Part shown: positions 34,932 through 44,825 of the stretch, in pieces
Numbering within the stretch: the stretch's first letter is position 1
How the letters are laid out: each line of letters begins with the position of its first letter
Assembly: GCA_001600175.1 (NCBI GenBank)
Contig: BCJC01000001.1
Location: 4,201,652 to 4,265,651 of the forward strand
Source of the DNA: Erythrobasidium yunnanense
Lineage: Eukaryota; Basidiomycota; Cystobasidiomycetes; Erythrobasidiales; Erythrobasidiaceae
Length of the DNA stretch: 64,000 nt
Direction: 5' to 3'
Notes under the pieces: generated by a model
Told to the model about the DNA's origin: nothing
Seen by the model: the letters and a program-made list of their open reading frames with translations, nothing else
Database searches by the model: none
Position numbers and translations under genes: made by a program

Positions 34932-37261
34932 ATGGCCAACTTCTTTAATACTATGCCTGGCGTAGCGCAAAGTCGCCGCAGAGGGCCTACACCGCGGATG
35001 AGGCAGAGGCGGAGGAGAAAGGGAGGAAGCAATGACGATGACGATGAGGACGACGAGGACCAGTATGATGCGAGTGCGGTGCCTTCACTGTCGATGGGAG
35101 GGACTTGGGTATCATGGCCCGACCCTCTGAACGGCATCGAGGGCGAGGGCGTTGACGGCCGGACAGCGAGCCGTACGTGATACCTCACTCGACAAGACAA
35201 ATGTCACTGATACGATGTACGACAGGCGAGCGGACTGTCTATATGATTCTTCACATTTTCTGGGCTGCCAACATCATTACCAGGTACGCCACTCTGGCAC
35301 CATATCACAGGAAGCTGACTAGTCGCGGAACAGTGCTGTCATCGCGAAGTTTGCCAGCGACTACATAGAAGCCTACGAGAATCCAGGCGAAGGCATAGAC
35401 GGTACTCAAGTCGAGAAACAAAACACGATACAAGGGACTGCAAATATGCTCAAATACTTTCCAGTACGCTCACACCGCTTTGTTCACATATTCTTAACAC
35501 TAAAACTTGGGTCCAGGGTCTGTCTGCCTTCTTCGGCTTCTTCTACCTGCTATTCTCCTGGTACACTCTGTCCAGGCGGACCTCACATTATGCAAAATGG
35601 ACTGAACATGAAGTAAAAGAAGAGGGCAAGGGCATAAAGAGTCTGGCAGTCCTGAGAGCCGAGTTCTTTTACTTGTTCTCCCACTTCATCATCTACTTCA
35701 CGATCGGATTCGTGCTTTACAATCAAGGATCGAATCGCAAGAACAAAAGACAATGGCAAGGGCATCGAGCTTGCCTCTGAATGTACATCGAAGAGCAACT
35801 TCTTCTGTAACGAAACGGTCAGCATGAATAATGCTGTCTGGGGTAAGTTAACGATTTCGAGGCATCAGGTACTGCGCTGAACAGTCTCATTCTTAGCCGC
35901 TGCTGTTTTCAGCGGCCTAGCTTCTCTCGTGAGGCGCCTTACAGCAACCGATGAAAAGGCTCATTGTTGACCTTCTTATCAGGCTATGGGCTATGCCTGG
36001 TACGCGCATCCCGGCAAGGAGGCTGCGCATTATACTCTGGACCTCTCGCTCCGATTCCAGCGAAATGCATACTATGCTCTGGCAGTACTCTGGGTCGCTG
36101 TTGCAGCTGCCGGGTAAGCCTTGAATGCCCGAAGCGGGAGTAGACGCTGAAAAACTTGAGCAAGCAGGGCAGCAATTTGTTCATATGGTAGGAGCATCAT
36201 GAGACTCTATATTCTGAAACCCAAGCTGAAGCTTTCCAAACGCAGCGGGAGACTATTTGAACGAGTACAGAAAGCCTGGGAAGGAGCAGCGAGAGATTCT
36301 AGATCTCGTCAAGTTCACTCAAGGCTTCAGTGGAGCACTACTTGCAGGTGGCGGAGCCGTACGTATATTGACTGACTGCGCAAGCTAGTCTGACTCTGGA
36401 AATTCACAGATCCTGGCAATACTCATAATCTGGTCGACAAGGCGGTATACAAGCGAAGAGCATCACGAGCATTCAGCCAGTGAAGGCATCCATTCACTCA
36501 ATATTACTTGGCTGGAATGGTGGTATACTTTTATTTGCTTTGTCTTGATCACAGCATTCGCGATAGCCCTCGCTACTGGAGGTTGGCGTGCCAAAAGGCT
36601 TGTAAGTGGTCATCAGCTAGATGCGCTGAGGACTCGTAAAGCTGACTGATCATATCTCCTCAGAACACTAGTCGTGGCTTTGCTATGTATATGAGCTGCA
36701 AGCCATCAGGTAGGCTCACTTCCTGTTTGTACGTCCCCCGAGCCAACGTTTGCTGCCAAAAGATCAGTACTGCACGCAGACCAAGGATATGGGCATATCA
36801 ATGTTTGGTGAGTCAGAATTCCTGTCATTCTTGCAAGCAGCTAACGCGCATCTACCGACAGTCGCGAGCGGCTTTCTGTTTCCAGCTTTTCTGGTCAGCA
36901 GATCCCAACATAGTATAACGCAGGAAGCTGAACTCACTCACAGATCTCGACAGTCGTACTGTACAAGCATCCTGTTCGGAAAGAACAAGCTCGCGATCTC
37001 GAGGAGGGAGACGATGAAGATGGCGGCGGAGACATCCAAAGCAGAGCTGCAGGGCTGGTACGGCAACCACCAGCAGCCAGACTCCGCAATCAGGCCTATA
37101 GACAGCAGCAGCAGTACACAGGTAACAGAAGCGCAAGGCCGAGTGGGAACCGCCGGAACAATGGTCGGCGGGTCCCGAATCAAGACTTCTGTCAGGAGCC
37201 TGGATGTCGTAATAATTGCAGAAGAGGTGCGGACTACTGTAAACGACACGAGTACGCATAG
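34932..37261 (+). CDS. Multi-pass membrane protein of unknown family with a C-terminal Cys/His motif
   Basis: About eleven exons. An N-terminal basic then acidic part (RRRRKGGSNDDDDEDDEDQY) precedes seven or eight hydrophobic helices, e.g. VYMILHIFWAANIITSAV, GLSAFFGFFYLLFSWYTLS, FFYLFSHFIIYFTIGFVLY, AVWAAAVFSGLASLAMGYAWY, NAYYALAVLWVAVAAAGNLF, GALLAGGGAILAILIIW and WWYTFICFVLITAFAIALA. A loop between helices 3 and 4 has two or three Cys (ASECTSKSNFFCNETV). The tail is Arg/Gln/Asn-rich and ends with a compact Cys/His cluster, FCQEPGCRNNCRR then YCKRHE. In exon 4 the frame of helix 3 does not run into the next coding segment (DNGKGIELASEC) unless one A of an AAAA run at 35745-35748 is disregarded: either a real frameshift, an assembly error, or splicing I cannot see. 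I recognise no family. Confidence 0.6.
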
Positions 37262-37424
37262 GCAGGAACGCAAGCCAACGAAGTTTTGCGAATGAAATGA
37301 CTGAATAAGAATAAGAAGCTGGGCTGCTAAGGGAGCTTCGGCCTTTCCTGACAGCTCGTTACGATTCTTCGACAAGTCTTGCCTCCAAACGAGGTTCGAC
37401 TATGTCTGGCGCAAATTCGCCCTC
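37262..37424. other. Convergent 3' spacer
   Basis: A short 163-base interval between facing stop codons of the multi-pass protein gene and the RhoGDI gene. Nothing further is visible. Confidence 0.4.
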
Positions 37425-38395
37425 TCACCAGTCTTTGGCAATTTTGAATGCCCACTCGAAATCGGCATGAATGCTGGATCAAGAGGTTTGATCAGTATTG
37501 TGCTTAAGCTATTGACCTATCGCAGCTTACGTTCCGTCGTCATCTGTGACACGGGAGCGGACTGAATAGCTACCTCGAGCCAGCATGCCTGTAGGAAGCT
37601 CAGTTAGATCATATCGACACTCTGATTTACATTTAAGGCTTGCCGGAGGGAGCTTCTTCTGAAGGAAATCGCTTGACCACAGCGTTTGGAGATGGTCCGT
37701 AGCTGGAGGAAATCGCGATTCGTCAGCGAGCGGACTAGCAGGTCAGGTGTAGGGCACTCACCTTCCCACCATCTGCTCCATCTTGTCTACGGTGATTCCT
37801 TTGCGTTTCGCGACCTGCACGTGCCTTGAATCAGGTGCCTGAAGACGTCGCGTACTCAAAGGTGTAAGCTACCTGGATGTACTTGAGGCCTGAAGCGATG
37901 CCGCCCATGACATGGAACTCGATCTCGACAGAGTACTCGGCGCCCTGCAGCAGGCGAACCAGAGTCAGCCCTCGTTGTTCAGGAGCCGGGCGGGCTGAAA
38001 TGGCCCAAACTGATAGACTGCGCCTAACCTCTTTGATAGTGACTTCGCCGCTCTTTTTGAGTGCTGCCAGCTTCTCAGGCGAAGATAGATCAAGCGTTAT
38101 CGGGGCAGGCGTTTGTGCAATGAGCCTGAGCGCGACGAGCTTGAGCTGGGTTCACAATGCCTCAATAACAAGCAGGGAGGCGGACGGCCAGATTGTGATG
38201 ACACACGGTGGGTTTGGCGCCCCCAGGACCACCACCAGCGACGATGCCCAGTGACTTCTTCCAGGCGTTCAAGGAATCGTCATTTGCATCAAGGTTGGCG
38301 AGTTCGCTGACATCGCGCGCTTCAGGCGGGCGATAGCCTGGCGTCGCAGTCGCTTGTAGCTCGTCTTCGGTAGGCTGCTGCGCGTGTCCTGACAT
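37425..38395 (-). CDS. RDI1: Rho GDP-dissociation inhibitor (RhoGDI)
   Basis: Seven or so exons from the ATG at 38395. The N-terminal arm has TPGYRPPEARDVSELANLDA and SLNAWKKSLGI, the regulatory arm that caps switch regions of Rho GTPases. The immunoglobulin-like fold follows: ITLDLSSPEKLAALKKSGEV, IKEGAEYSVEIEFHVMGGIA, SGLKYIQVAKRKGITVDKME, MVGSYGPSPNAVVKRFPSEE, APSGMLARGSYSVRSRVTDD and the ending HADFEWAFKIAKDW. The protein extracts geranylgeranylated Rho, Rac and Cdc42 from membranes. Its length is normal. The intron at 37589-37643 has a GC donor (GCAAGC after TCCG), needed to write the invariant PSGMLARG. The gene is divergent from the adenine phosphoribosyltransferase gene. Confidence 0.95.
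37589..37643 (-). other. GC-AG intron in RDI1
   Basis: A 55-nt intron with donor GCAAGC and acceptor CTACAG. The nearest GT (GTAAAT, 12 bases inside) would retain an in-frame TAA, so the GC donor is well supported by the conserved PSGMLARG block. Confidence 0.82.
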
Positions 38396-39120
38396 GTTAC
38401 GGCAAGACAGATAGCCAGGAACGGAGGCAAGAGGGCAAGCGTGACGAAGGCGCTTGACATGATGCGGACCGTATATTATTCAGATACACTTATGCAACGA
38501 CAGCTTCGCCATGGCTACTAAACAGATGTGTGTCGTATATCGTTACACTAGGGCTGTACTGGAAAGAGCAGGAAAAGCTGCTAGGTTGCTCTCTTCAGCA
38601 TTCGCAGAATCTTCGTATACGCTCCAAGTACGTGAAAGCATGCCAAAGCTTACATCGCTATCTTGCATGGCCGATTCTGAGTTATGGGAAGACCTGTAGT
38701 AAGCTGAGATGCTCTTCCGGGCCTCTTTACGCTGCGCAGATAAGAAGACAGCCATGGAGGACCGGTAGGAGCATTAGCTATGAATGGTTGCAAGCGATCG
38801 CATCGAGATGAGGGGATAGTGATCTGAGAGCGTATCTCTCGATCCTTCTGCTGGAGCAGGTTCCGCTGCCATTGCGGCCGCATGCCACCAAGACGATAGT
38901 CATAGCCTTTGTATAGTAGAAATCGTAGCTGATCCTCATTTCAACCCAGGCAGAGGGAGAAATGGAAGTATCGACGGAGCATTATCCCTTTGAAGCACAG
39001 TATGGCTTGCGAAGCTGTTTGTGCATGTTCTGGAGGTGTATACGATGGTCTTGAAAGGTTTCTCGTCAATTCGCTCGCAGATCTGCACAGGGCCAGCTCT
39101 GATCAAGTCCAATTGCAAGC
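38396..39120. promoter_or_regulatory. Divergent promoter region, RDI1 / APT
   Basis: A 725-base spacer between two divergent housekeeping genes. Open frames occur on both strands but lack recognisable motifs. I can point to no specific element. Confidence 0.4.
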
Positions 39121-39975
39121 ATGTCGACATCCGAGGTGACCCAAGTCGCGCAAAAGGATGCGAAGACAGCAGAAGAGTTGCTGCGCTCAATGCTCGGTGT
39201 GATGTGCGTTCGCTTCGAAGCCTATCATGTGCTCAGTCAAGAGTGCGCAGAAAGCCAAAGATAGCGGCTGATAAAATCTTGATTTCGCATGTAAACAGAC
39301 CCGACTTTCCTCAGAAAGGTAGACTATCTAGATGATGCAGTATACTCTGAATGCTTATCAAAACATCCTGCAGGGATTGTCTTCCTGGATCTCTTCCCTA
39401 TCCTGCGAGATCCTCTAGCTTTCGAGACCCTCTTGACATGCTGTAAGGCCCGTCTCTATTCCCTATTCTGCTTATCTTCTCACCGTCTCCTACTCTCCCA
39501 GTCATGCACCACCTCGTCACGTCTACCCTCCATAAATCGCCAAGCAAGAAGATCGATGTCGTCGTTGGACTCGATGCGCGTGGCTTCTTACTGGGTCCTT
39601 CAATAGCTCTACGCCTAGGAGCCGCCTTCGTGCCCGTGCGCAAGAAGGGCAAACTTCCTGGAGAATGCGTGACCGTTACCTACGAGAAGGAGTATGGCAG
39701 TGATCAGTTTGAGGTAAGTTATCCGCACGTCCCATCGTCAAGAAAAGCTTATGTTCTGTGGGTAGATGCAAAAAGACGCAATTACACCAGGCCAGACCTG
39801 TATAGTCATCGACGACTTGATCGCGACAGGAGGATCCGCATACGGCGCTGGCGAATTGATCAAGAAGCTCGGAGGGAACACGTTGGAATACTTGTTCCTG
39901 ATCGAGTTGACCTTCTTGAAGGGTACACAGCGGCTGGACGCACCATCTTTCTCGATCGTCAAGGAAAATGATTAG
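39121..39975 (+). CDS. APT1: Adenine phosphoribosyltransferase
   Basis: Several exons from MSTSEVTQVAQKDAKTAEEL at 39121. Blocks: NRPDFPQKG, then IVFLDLFPILRDPLAFETLL after an intron, HHLVTSTLHKSP, VVVGLDARGFLLGPSIALRL, GAAFVPVRKKGKLPGE, TYEKEYGSDQFE, and the PRPP-binding signature TCIVIDDLIATGGSA, followed by GAGELIKKLGG. The enzyme salvages adenine to AMP using PRPP in the cytosol. The signature DDLIATGG is intact. The border between exon 1 and the KIAADKILISHV exon is one of two frame-compatible acceptors, so a PK dipeptide may or may not be included. Length is normal apart from a short N-terminal extension. Confidence 0.93.
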
Positions 39976-40583
39976 AAGATCTAGGGCTAGAGGCTGCTGC
40001 ATTTATCTCAGACGATGTTGCAGTCGTAGAAGGTTACACACACAGAGCGATCAATATCGCGACATACTGCTTCTGGTCCAATATCATTGATTCGCTGGCC
40101 TGATGCCCCTGATCGAATGCATCGAGATAATAGTCGAAGCGGAGATAAATCCGCCATGCCTGCTGATCCTTCAAGGGCTAAGCTTCAAAACATTGGCCAC
40201 TATGTTTATCGGCTCACAACAATCTCCCTTTGGAACCTGACACCCGATCACCCTTCAGACGATGCCCCTTCATGGATACTGGCTGCATAATGCAGCTGAG
40301 TTCTTCGAAGAGACAACATGGACGTGTCGAATGGCGTGCTCTTTATCAGCGAATAGGGTTTGCAAATTGGGGTTCTTGCTGAAGATCAGCCATGCAGCTG
40401 CCGCCCAACTTACCTTTGTCTTCGAGGTAAGACAAGGAACATCGCCTCTCCAGGCTGCAGAGTAGCCCGCACAGAGACCAGACAACATCTCATCTCTGCT
40501 CTGCTCTTGTCACTTACGAAACTTCGCGTCCGGAACCGCTCTTAACTGCCATATCCGTACAACAGCTGCACTAAACTGTCAAG
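39976..40583. other. Gene-free spacer 3' of APT
   Basis: About 600 bases with no open frame that I can support. A small minus-strand frame at 40270-40488 lacks an ATG context, motifs or splicing partners. No RNA gene is recognised. Confidence 0.45.
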
Positions 40584-40921
40584 ATGGTTAAGCGTACCTT
40601 TGGACAAGTCCCCTCCAACTTCACGCTCGACAGCGAGCACGGCAACCGTCATGGCACGATTTGCTGGGATACCTGGGACCTCGCTTTCGACGCGCGCGAA
40701 CGTCTACGGTCAGTCAACAAGGCCACACTATACTCTTCTATCGAGCTCAGACGAACTGAGTTCGCCTCTCAACTGTCCATACCAGTGTTGCAAAACCAAA
40801 TCGATTCTTCTTAATTTGCTCCGATACCTTCGGCAGGTTCCCTGAAGACGAGAGTTCAGTTCAGTATTACATTGAGATCTACACCTACACAGGGCCACCA
40901 CGCGCTAGGAGGACCTGGTAG
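40584..40921 (+). CDS. Possible small protein of about 69 residues
   Basis: An ATG at 40584 (MVKRTFGQVPSNFTLDSEHG) opens a frame that can be spliced at CG|GTCAGT (40708/40709) to an acceptor CGGCAG (ending 40836), giving LRFPEDESSVQYYIEIYTY and a stop at 40919-40921. The second exon has coding-like composition and the joint is in frame, but no family is recognised and the 128-base intron is longer than most here. It may equally be part of a transcript whose other exons I cannot see, or chance. Confidence 0.3.
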
Positions 40922-42023
40922 CTTTGATGTTCTGCCATAGGCTACAATGAGCCGGTACCATGTTTTCTGCAGACTCAGTCTTTTCCTGCCTCGTCTCAAT
41001 CGACTATAACGCAATGCATCTATGTCAATTCAAGGCGGACGGCATGGAGCCTCCGTAAACCTTGCCGCCTCGCTCCGCTATTGACGTTGTTCCTTTTCCC
41101 CGGCTCGTCTCTCAGTTTCGTCACTCACCTCATAGGGAGGATCAAGACTCACAAAATCGTGTTCTTCGCTCGACATCGCAGCCGGATCTTACAAATGATC
41201 CCTACAGAGTCCTTCGCTTCAAAACTCGATTGTCCGGCCGTCTTACCCAGCGTTGGCAGCGCTAGTAAAACCTTCTTCCACTTGTAGCTCAGGTACCCTG
41301 GAGGTGAGCAATGATATGTCACCGCTCTGCATCTTTGTATTGAAGATTTGCATTCTGCTGGATCAGCCTCTCGATCAGCTCGAGGTACTGTGTGAACCCT
41401 CAGCTTCATGCTGTCGGTATGAGCTATGACTCCGTTGCATAGATGCTACTAGACCAGCCGTCTGTGAATGGCCTGGCCGACAAAGCAGCTTTCTCTCCGG
41501 CTGAGCAAGGATAAGGAGATTCATTAGTGAGCGGAGCATGCGATCATATCAACAAGCATGTGATCCTTCTGCGAGCCCCTTCAGCGGGTCAAGGTGTCGC
41601 TTCAGGCATGTATATCGATTATTTGGAGAATAAGAAGAGAGACCAGGACGGACAGTGATTAGGGGCAGATCGGATGGAAGAGTTAGCGACTAGCGAAGTA
41701 AAGACTACGATCAGAGACAGATTGAGCTTGATAGTGCAGGGGCAGATGTTGCGATCTGCGTCCGGTGCATTCGGCTTTTTCGGATTGGGACAGCGGGACT
41801 TTGGCTGCCATCGAACAGCTAGAATGAGCACGATGAGTCCAACATAAAGAGTAGCGGATACAGAGTGTTTGCATTGCAGTTGCTGTCTTTTGCAGCCCGA
41901 TGTCCCCCTTTTTTGGTGGCGCGCCCTCCTTGATTTTTGGAAGAAGTTGGCAGGAAAAAGTTTGAAGAAGGGAGAGACAGACCAGAGGAGGCCGACTTGA
42001 GTGCATTCAGCAAGACATCAACA
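40922..42023. other. Spacer upstream of RPL35
   Basis: About 1.1 kb containing the RPL35 promoter at its right end. Frames such as 41062-41265 (+) and 41149-41409 (-) overlap and have no motifs. A T/C run and a short palindromic GGCGCGCC near 41920 lie about 100 bases upstream of the RPL35 ATG. Confidence 0.45.
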
Positions 42024-42661
42024 ATGGCCCCTTCAGAAGTGAGGAGATACGCTTGAAGATACGACACAGAACAGCGAGTTGAATGGGATATCTGTGGTCA
42101 CTTTTACAGGTCAAGGCGCACGAGCTGCTGAGCAAGAGCAAGACCGACCTGCAGAGCCAGCTCACTGAGCTCAAGCAGGAGCTACTCCAGCTCAGAGTAC
42201 AGAAGGTCGCAGGTGGAAACTCTGCAAAGTTGACAAAGATGTGGGCATAGTCGAGGAATCAAGGGAGAAATGGGCAAGGATGTTGACCGTGGTTTACGAC
42301 GCAGCGCCGGAGTACGAAGAGGCATCGCAAGAGTCCTTACCGTCATCAACCAGAAACAACGCCAAAACTTGAGAGAATTCTACAAGAACAAGAAATATAC
42401 CCCCCTCGACCTCCGCACAAAGAAGACGAGAGCACTCCGCAGGCGATTGACAAAGGTGGGCAGCACATCACATCGTAGCTAAGAACTGGATAATGACAGT
42501 ATGCGATGTCATTCCAGCACGAGGCCTCCCAGATCACCGAGAGGCAAAAGAAGAGACAGACCCACTTCCCTAAGCGTGCATACGCCATCAGTGCGTGACA
42601 GTCAGCTCTATCCTCTCATCAAGGCATAGCTAATACGTCTTCTCTTTCCGCAGAGGCGTAA
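42024..42661 (+). CDS. RPL35: Cytosolic ribosomal protein uL29 (L35)
   Basis: Five exons: 42024-42038, 42110-42240, 42305-42455, 42500-42590, 42654-42661, total 396 nt. The first exon encodes only MAPSE, typical of ribosomal protein genes with an intron right after the start. The protein reads [64 protein letters not shown]-type [20 protein letters not shown] and ends [15 protein letters not shown]. These are the uL29 coiled-coil arms and the eukaryotic C-terminal extension. It sits at the polypeptide exit of the 60S subunit. The family is about 123 residues; this one is slightly longer. Confidence 0.95.
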
Positions 42662-43322
42662 ATCGTTTCGCTAGGTGTCTGGAGGTGGATTGTTGGATGC
42701 TGCATTTGCGAGCGAGAGATAGTTAGCAGGAAGCTTCCAGTGTGAAGACATCATCGTGCGGGAGGAGACAAGCAGTAGACCTCTTCGTGTCTGTCCCGAC
42801 AAGCCGGATATCATCGCTCGTTCTGCAATCGATTCTGGTCGTTTTCTTATAATCTACTGGAGCAAGCGCGGTCGCTGACACCGTCTCCCATGTCCTCAAT
42901 ATGTACTCGACACTCCACCCTCCCGCCTTACACAAGCCTCGACCGCAGAGTCTCGCACTACCATCAAAGCCTGCCTTTTTCCGCGACGCCATGAAAGTCT
43001 GCCCAGTTCGTCTCCGCTTGACATCTTTTAGCCCATTCGTCGCTCCATGTCAGGAATTCCTACCATACATACCAGGGCAACCGACCGCCTTGCAAGATGT
43101 CGCTTTGATAGATTCGGCGCAATTTGATGCTAATAATGCGTGACGCGGAGGCCGCTGAGTTGCTGAAAGTAATTATGCTAATCGTACAACTGGCTAAACC
43201 TATGTATTGTGACGTGACGGGCGTACCTGTTTCGTATCCCAGACTAGCAAACGACAACATTACTATGAGACGAAAGAACCAACATCCAGATCGCGTGAAT
43301 ATCTAGCGCAGCGGATCGACTC
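42662..43322. other. Convergent spacer
   Basis: The 3' ends of RPL35 (+) and the cytochrome b561 gene (-) face each other over 660 bases. Two overlapping frames (42723-42992 minus, 42901-43143 plus) are present but neither has motifs. No RNA gene is recognised. Confidence 0.45.
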
Positions 43323-44465
43323 TCAACGCTTCAGGCCTAGCTTCTTCAAGCTGTATCAATATGCAAATCAGCAAATCGCATGATTCAGATCTCAAGGCAG
43401 GATAATCTCACCTCATACCGCTCCACAATCCAAGCGCAATGACAGCCAGACTACCCGTCATCACTACACGCTGAAGCGTAGAAGAGTGACCGAGCACCCA
43501 ATCCGCTTTCGAAGTCGCCAGGCTTGCTGTAAGCAGAGAAAGAGGAAGGATGAGATACCCCGAAGCGCCTGCAACCCGATCATCTTCAGCTTGTGCAACG
43601 ATCTATGACAGATGAGAAGGAAAACTGACGGTGATACTTCCAAAAGCTCTTCGCTTTGGCTTCACTGCCGAAAAGGTCGAAACCTGGCTTGAATGCCAAC
43701 AAAGCGCCTATCAAAGCTTGTAAAACGAGAAGGATGGATGTGATCAGGCCGAAGAGACCGTGCCATGACGTGAAGTGCTTGGCTGCGAGGGCGAAATTCT
43801 TAGTCAGACAAGCGAGAAGCCAGATATCTGGAAAATGCACGCACCTCCGTGCAGTGCTTTGTTGGCTATCATTACTGAGACACCTGCAGCGACTGTGGAC
43901 ATATCAATTCATCAGTATTTTACAGCACGTTCAGATATAGGCACGACCTACTGCCTGCAAGGCCCAAGATCTGGAAGATTTGGTGCAAAGCCAGTCCACG
44001 CGTTTTATCATGCTTCGTACTAGTCGGCTGTAGCGTCAGTACGCCTTGTACGAACAAGACGATGGAAAGTGTCTGGAGAGGCGGATGGTAGGAGAAGAGG
44101 CCTGTCGAGACGAGAAAAGTAGATCAGACAAGCTGAGCGAATCTGAACAGCTGAAGAAGGCAGTACCAGCTGGATCGGGAATCACGATCGCGAGCACGGT
44201 ACCAAGAAGAGCCAGACATGCGATCTTCAGCAGGCCATCAAATAGTCAGGAGCGCATCTTCATGTTGATGGTTGTGACGCCAATCTACCTGCGTGATCAT
44301 AGCCTTAGGATTGCCCAACAGGTTCTGTCCAAGCAGAGCCGTCTTGCTGGGTGCTGATCGCGCAGCGTCTTGCGTGTCGGTGGCCGAAGAGTCTAGTAAA
44401 GGCGAGTCTTCTGTACTGCTGCCCGTACGCGGTGGATTTGTTAAAGAAGCAGAGGTTATGGCCAT
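43323..44465 (-). CDS. Cytochrome b561-domain membrane oxidoreductase
   Basis: Seven or so exons from MAITSASLTNPPRTGSST (44465) to the TGA at 43323-43325. After a Ser-rich cytosolic N terminus come the helices of a b561 fold: IACLALLGTVLAIVIPDPAG, LFSYHPPLQTLSIVLFVQGV, ALHQIFQILGLA, IAAGVSVMIANKALH, AKHFTSWHGLFGLITSILLV, the helix after WKYHRASGYLILPLSLLT, and VVMTGSLAVIALGLW. Four candidate haem-ligand histidines sit at the expected places (FSYH, LHQ, SWHG, YHR). Such proteins move electrons across membranes, often ascorbate-dependent ferric reduction. The start lies only 360 bases from the divergent P450 start, so both may share a promoter. The direct role is inferred. Confidence 0.88.
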
Positions 44466-44825
44466 GGTGCGAGCAGATGTACAAGCTCCAATGAGGGATT
44501 GGACAAAGGCTGAAGAGCAACGCGAGCCCAAATCATGAAAGGAAATGATCAGAGATCGATCTGGACAAGGCTACTACTCTGTCGATACATTGTAGATATA
44601 CGGTATTGCTGCTTCATGTAGCCATGGCTGTCGCTTGTCTCTCGCCATAGTATTCATGACAAATCAGCTCTGTCCGGCGCCCCGGCTGGACAGCTCCGAC
44701 TCGGAGTTGTCTGGGAACATACTGAAGCCGCGTCCCACACTTGACAGGTCATGCGGCCTTGTATACACGTTGAATGTCTGCGTCTTGCATCTCTTGCTTC
44801 TGCTTTCTTCAAAAAAGATATAGAT
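44466..44825. promoter_or_regulatory. Shared divergent promoter, cytochrome b561 / P450
   Basis: A 360-base interval between two divergent redox-protein genes. Both promoters must be within it, so co-regulation is possible. I can name no specific site. Confidence 0.4.

Noticed and set aside
42723-43143. Overlapping frames on both strands between RPL35 and the b561 gene
   Set aside because: Antisense pair with no motifs in either; likely non-coding convergent spacer.
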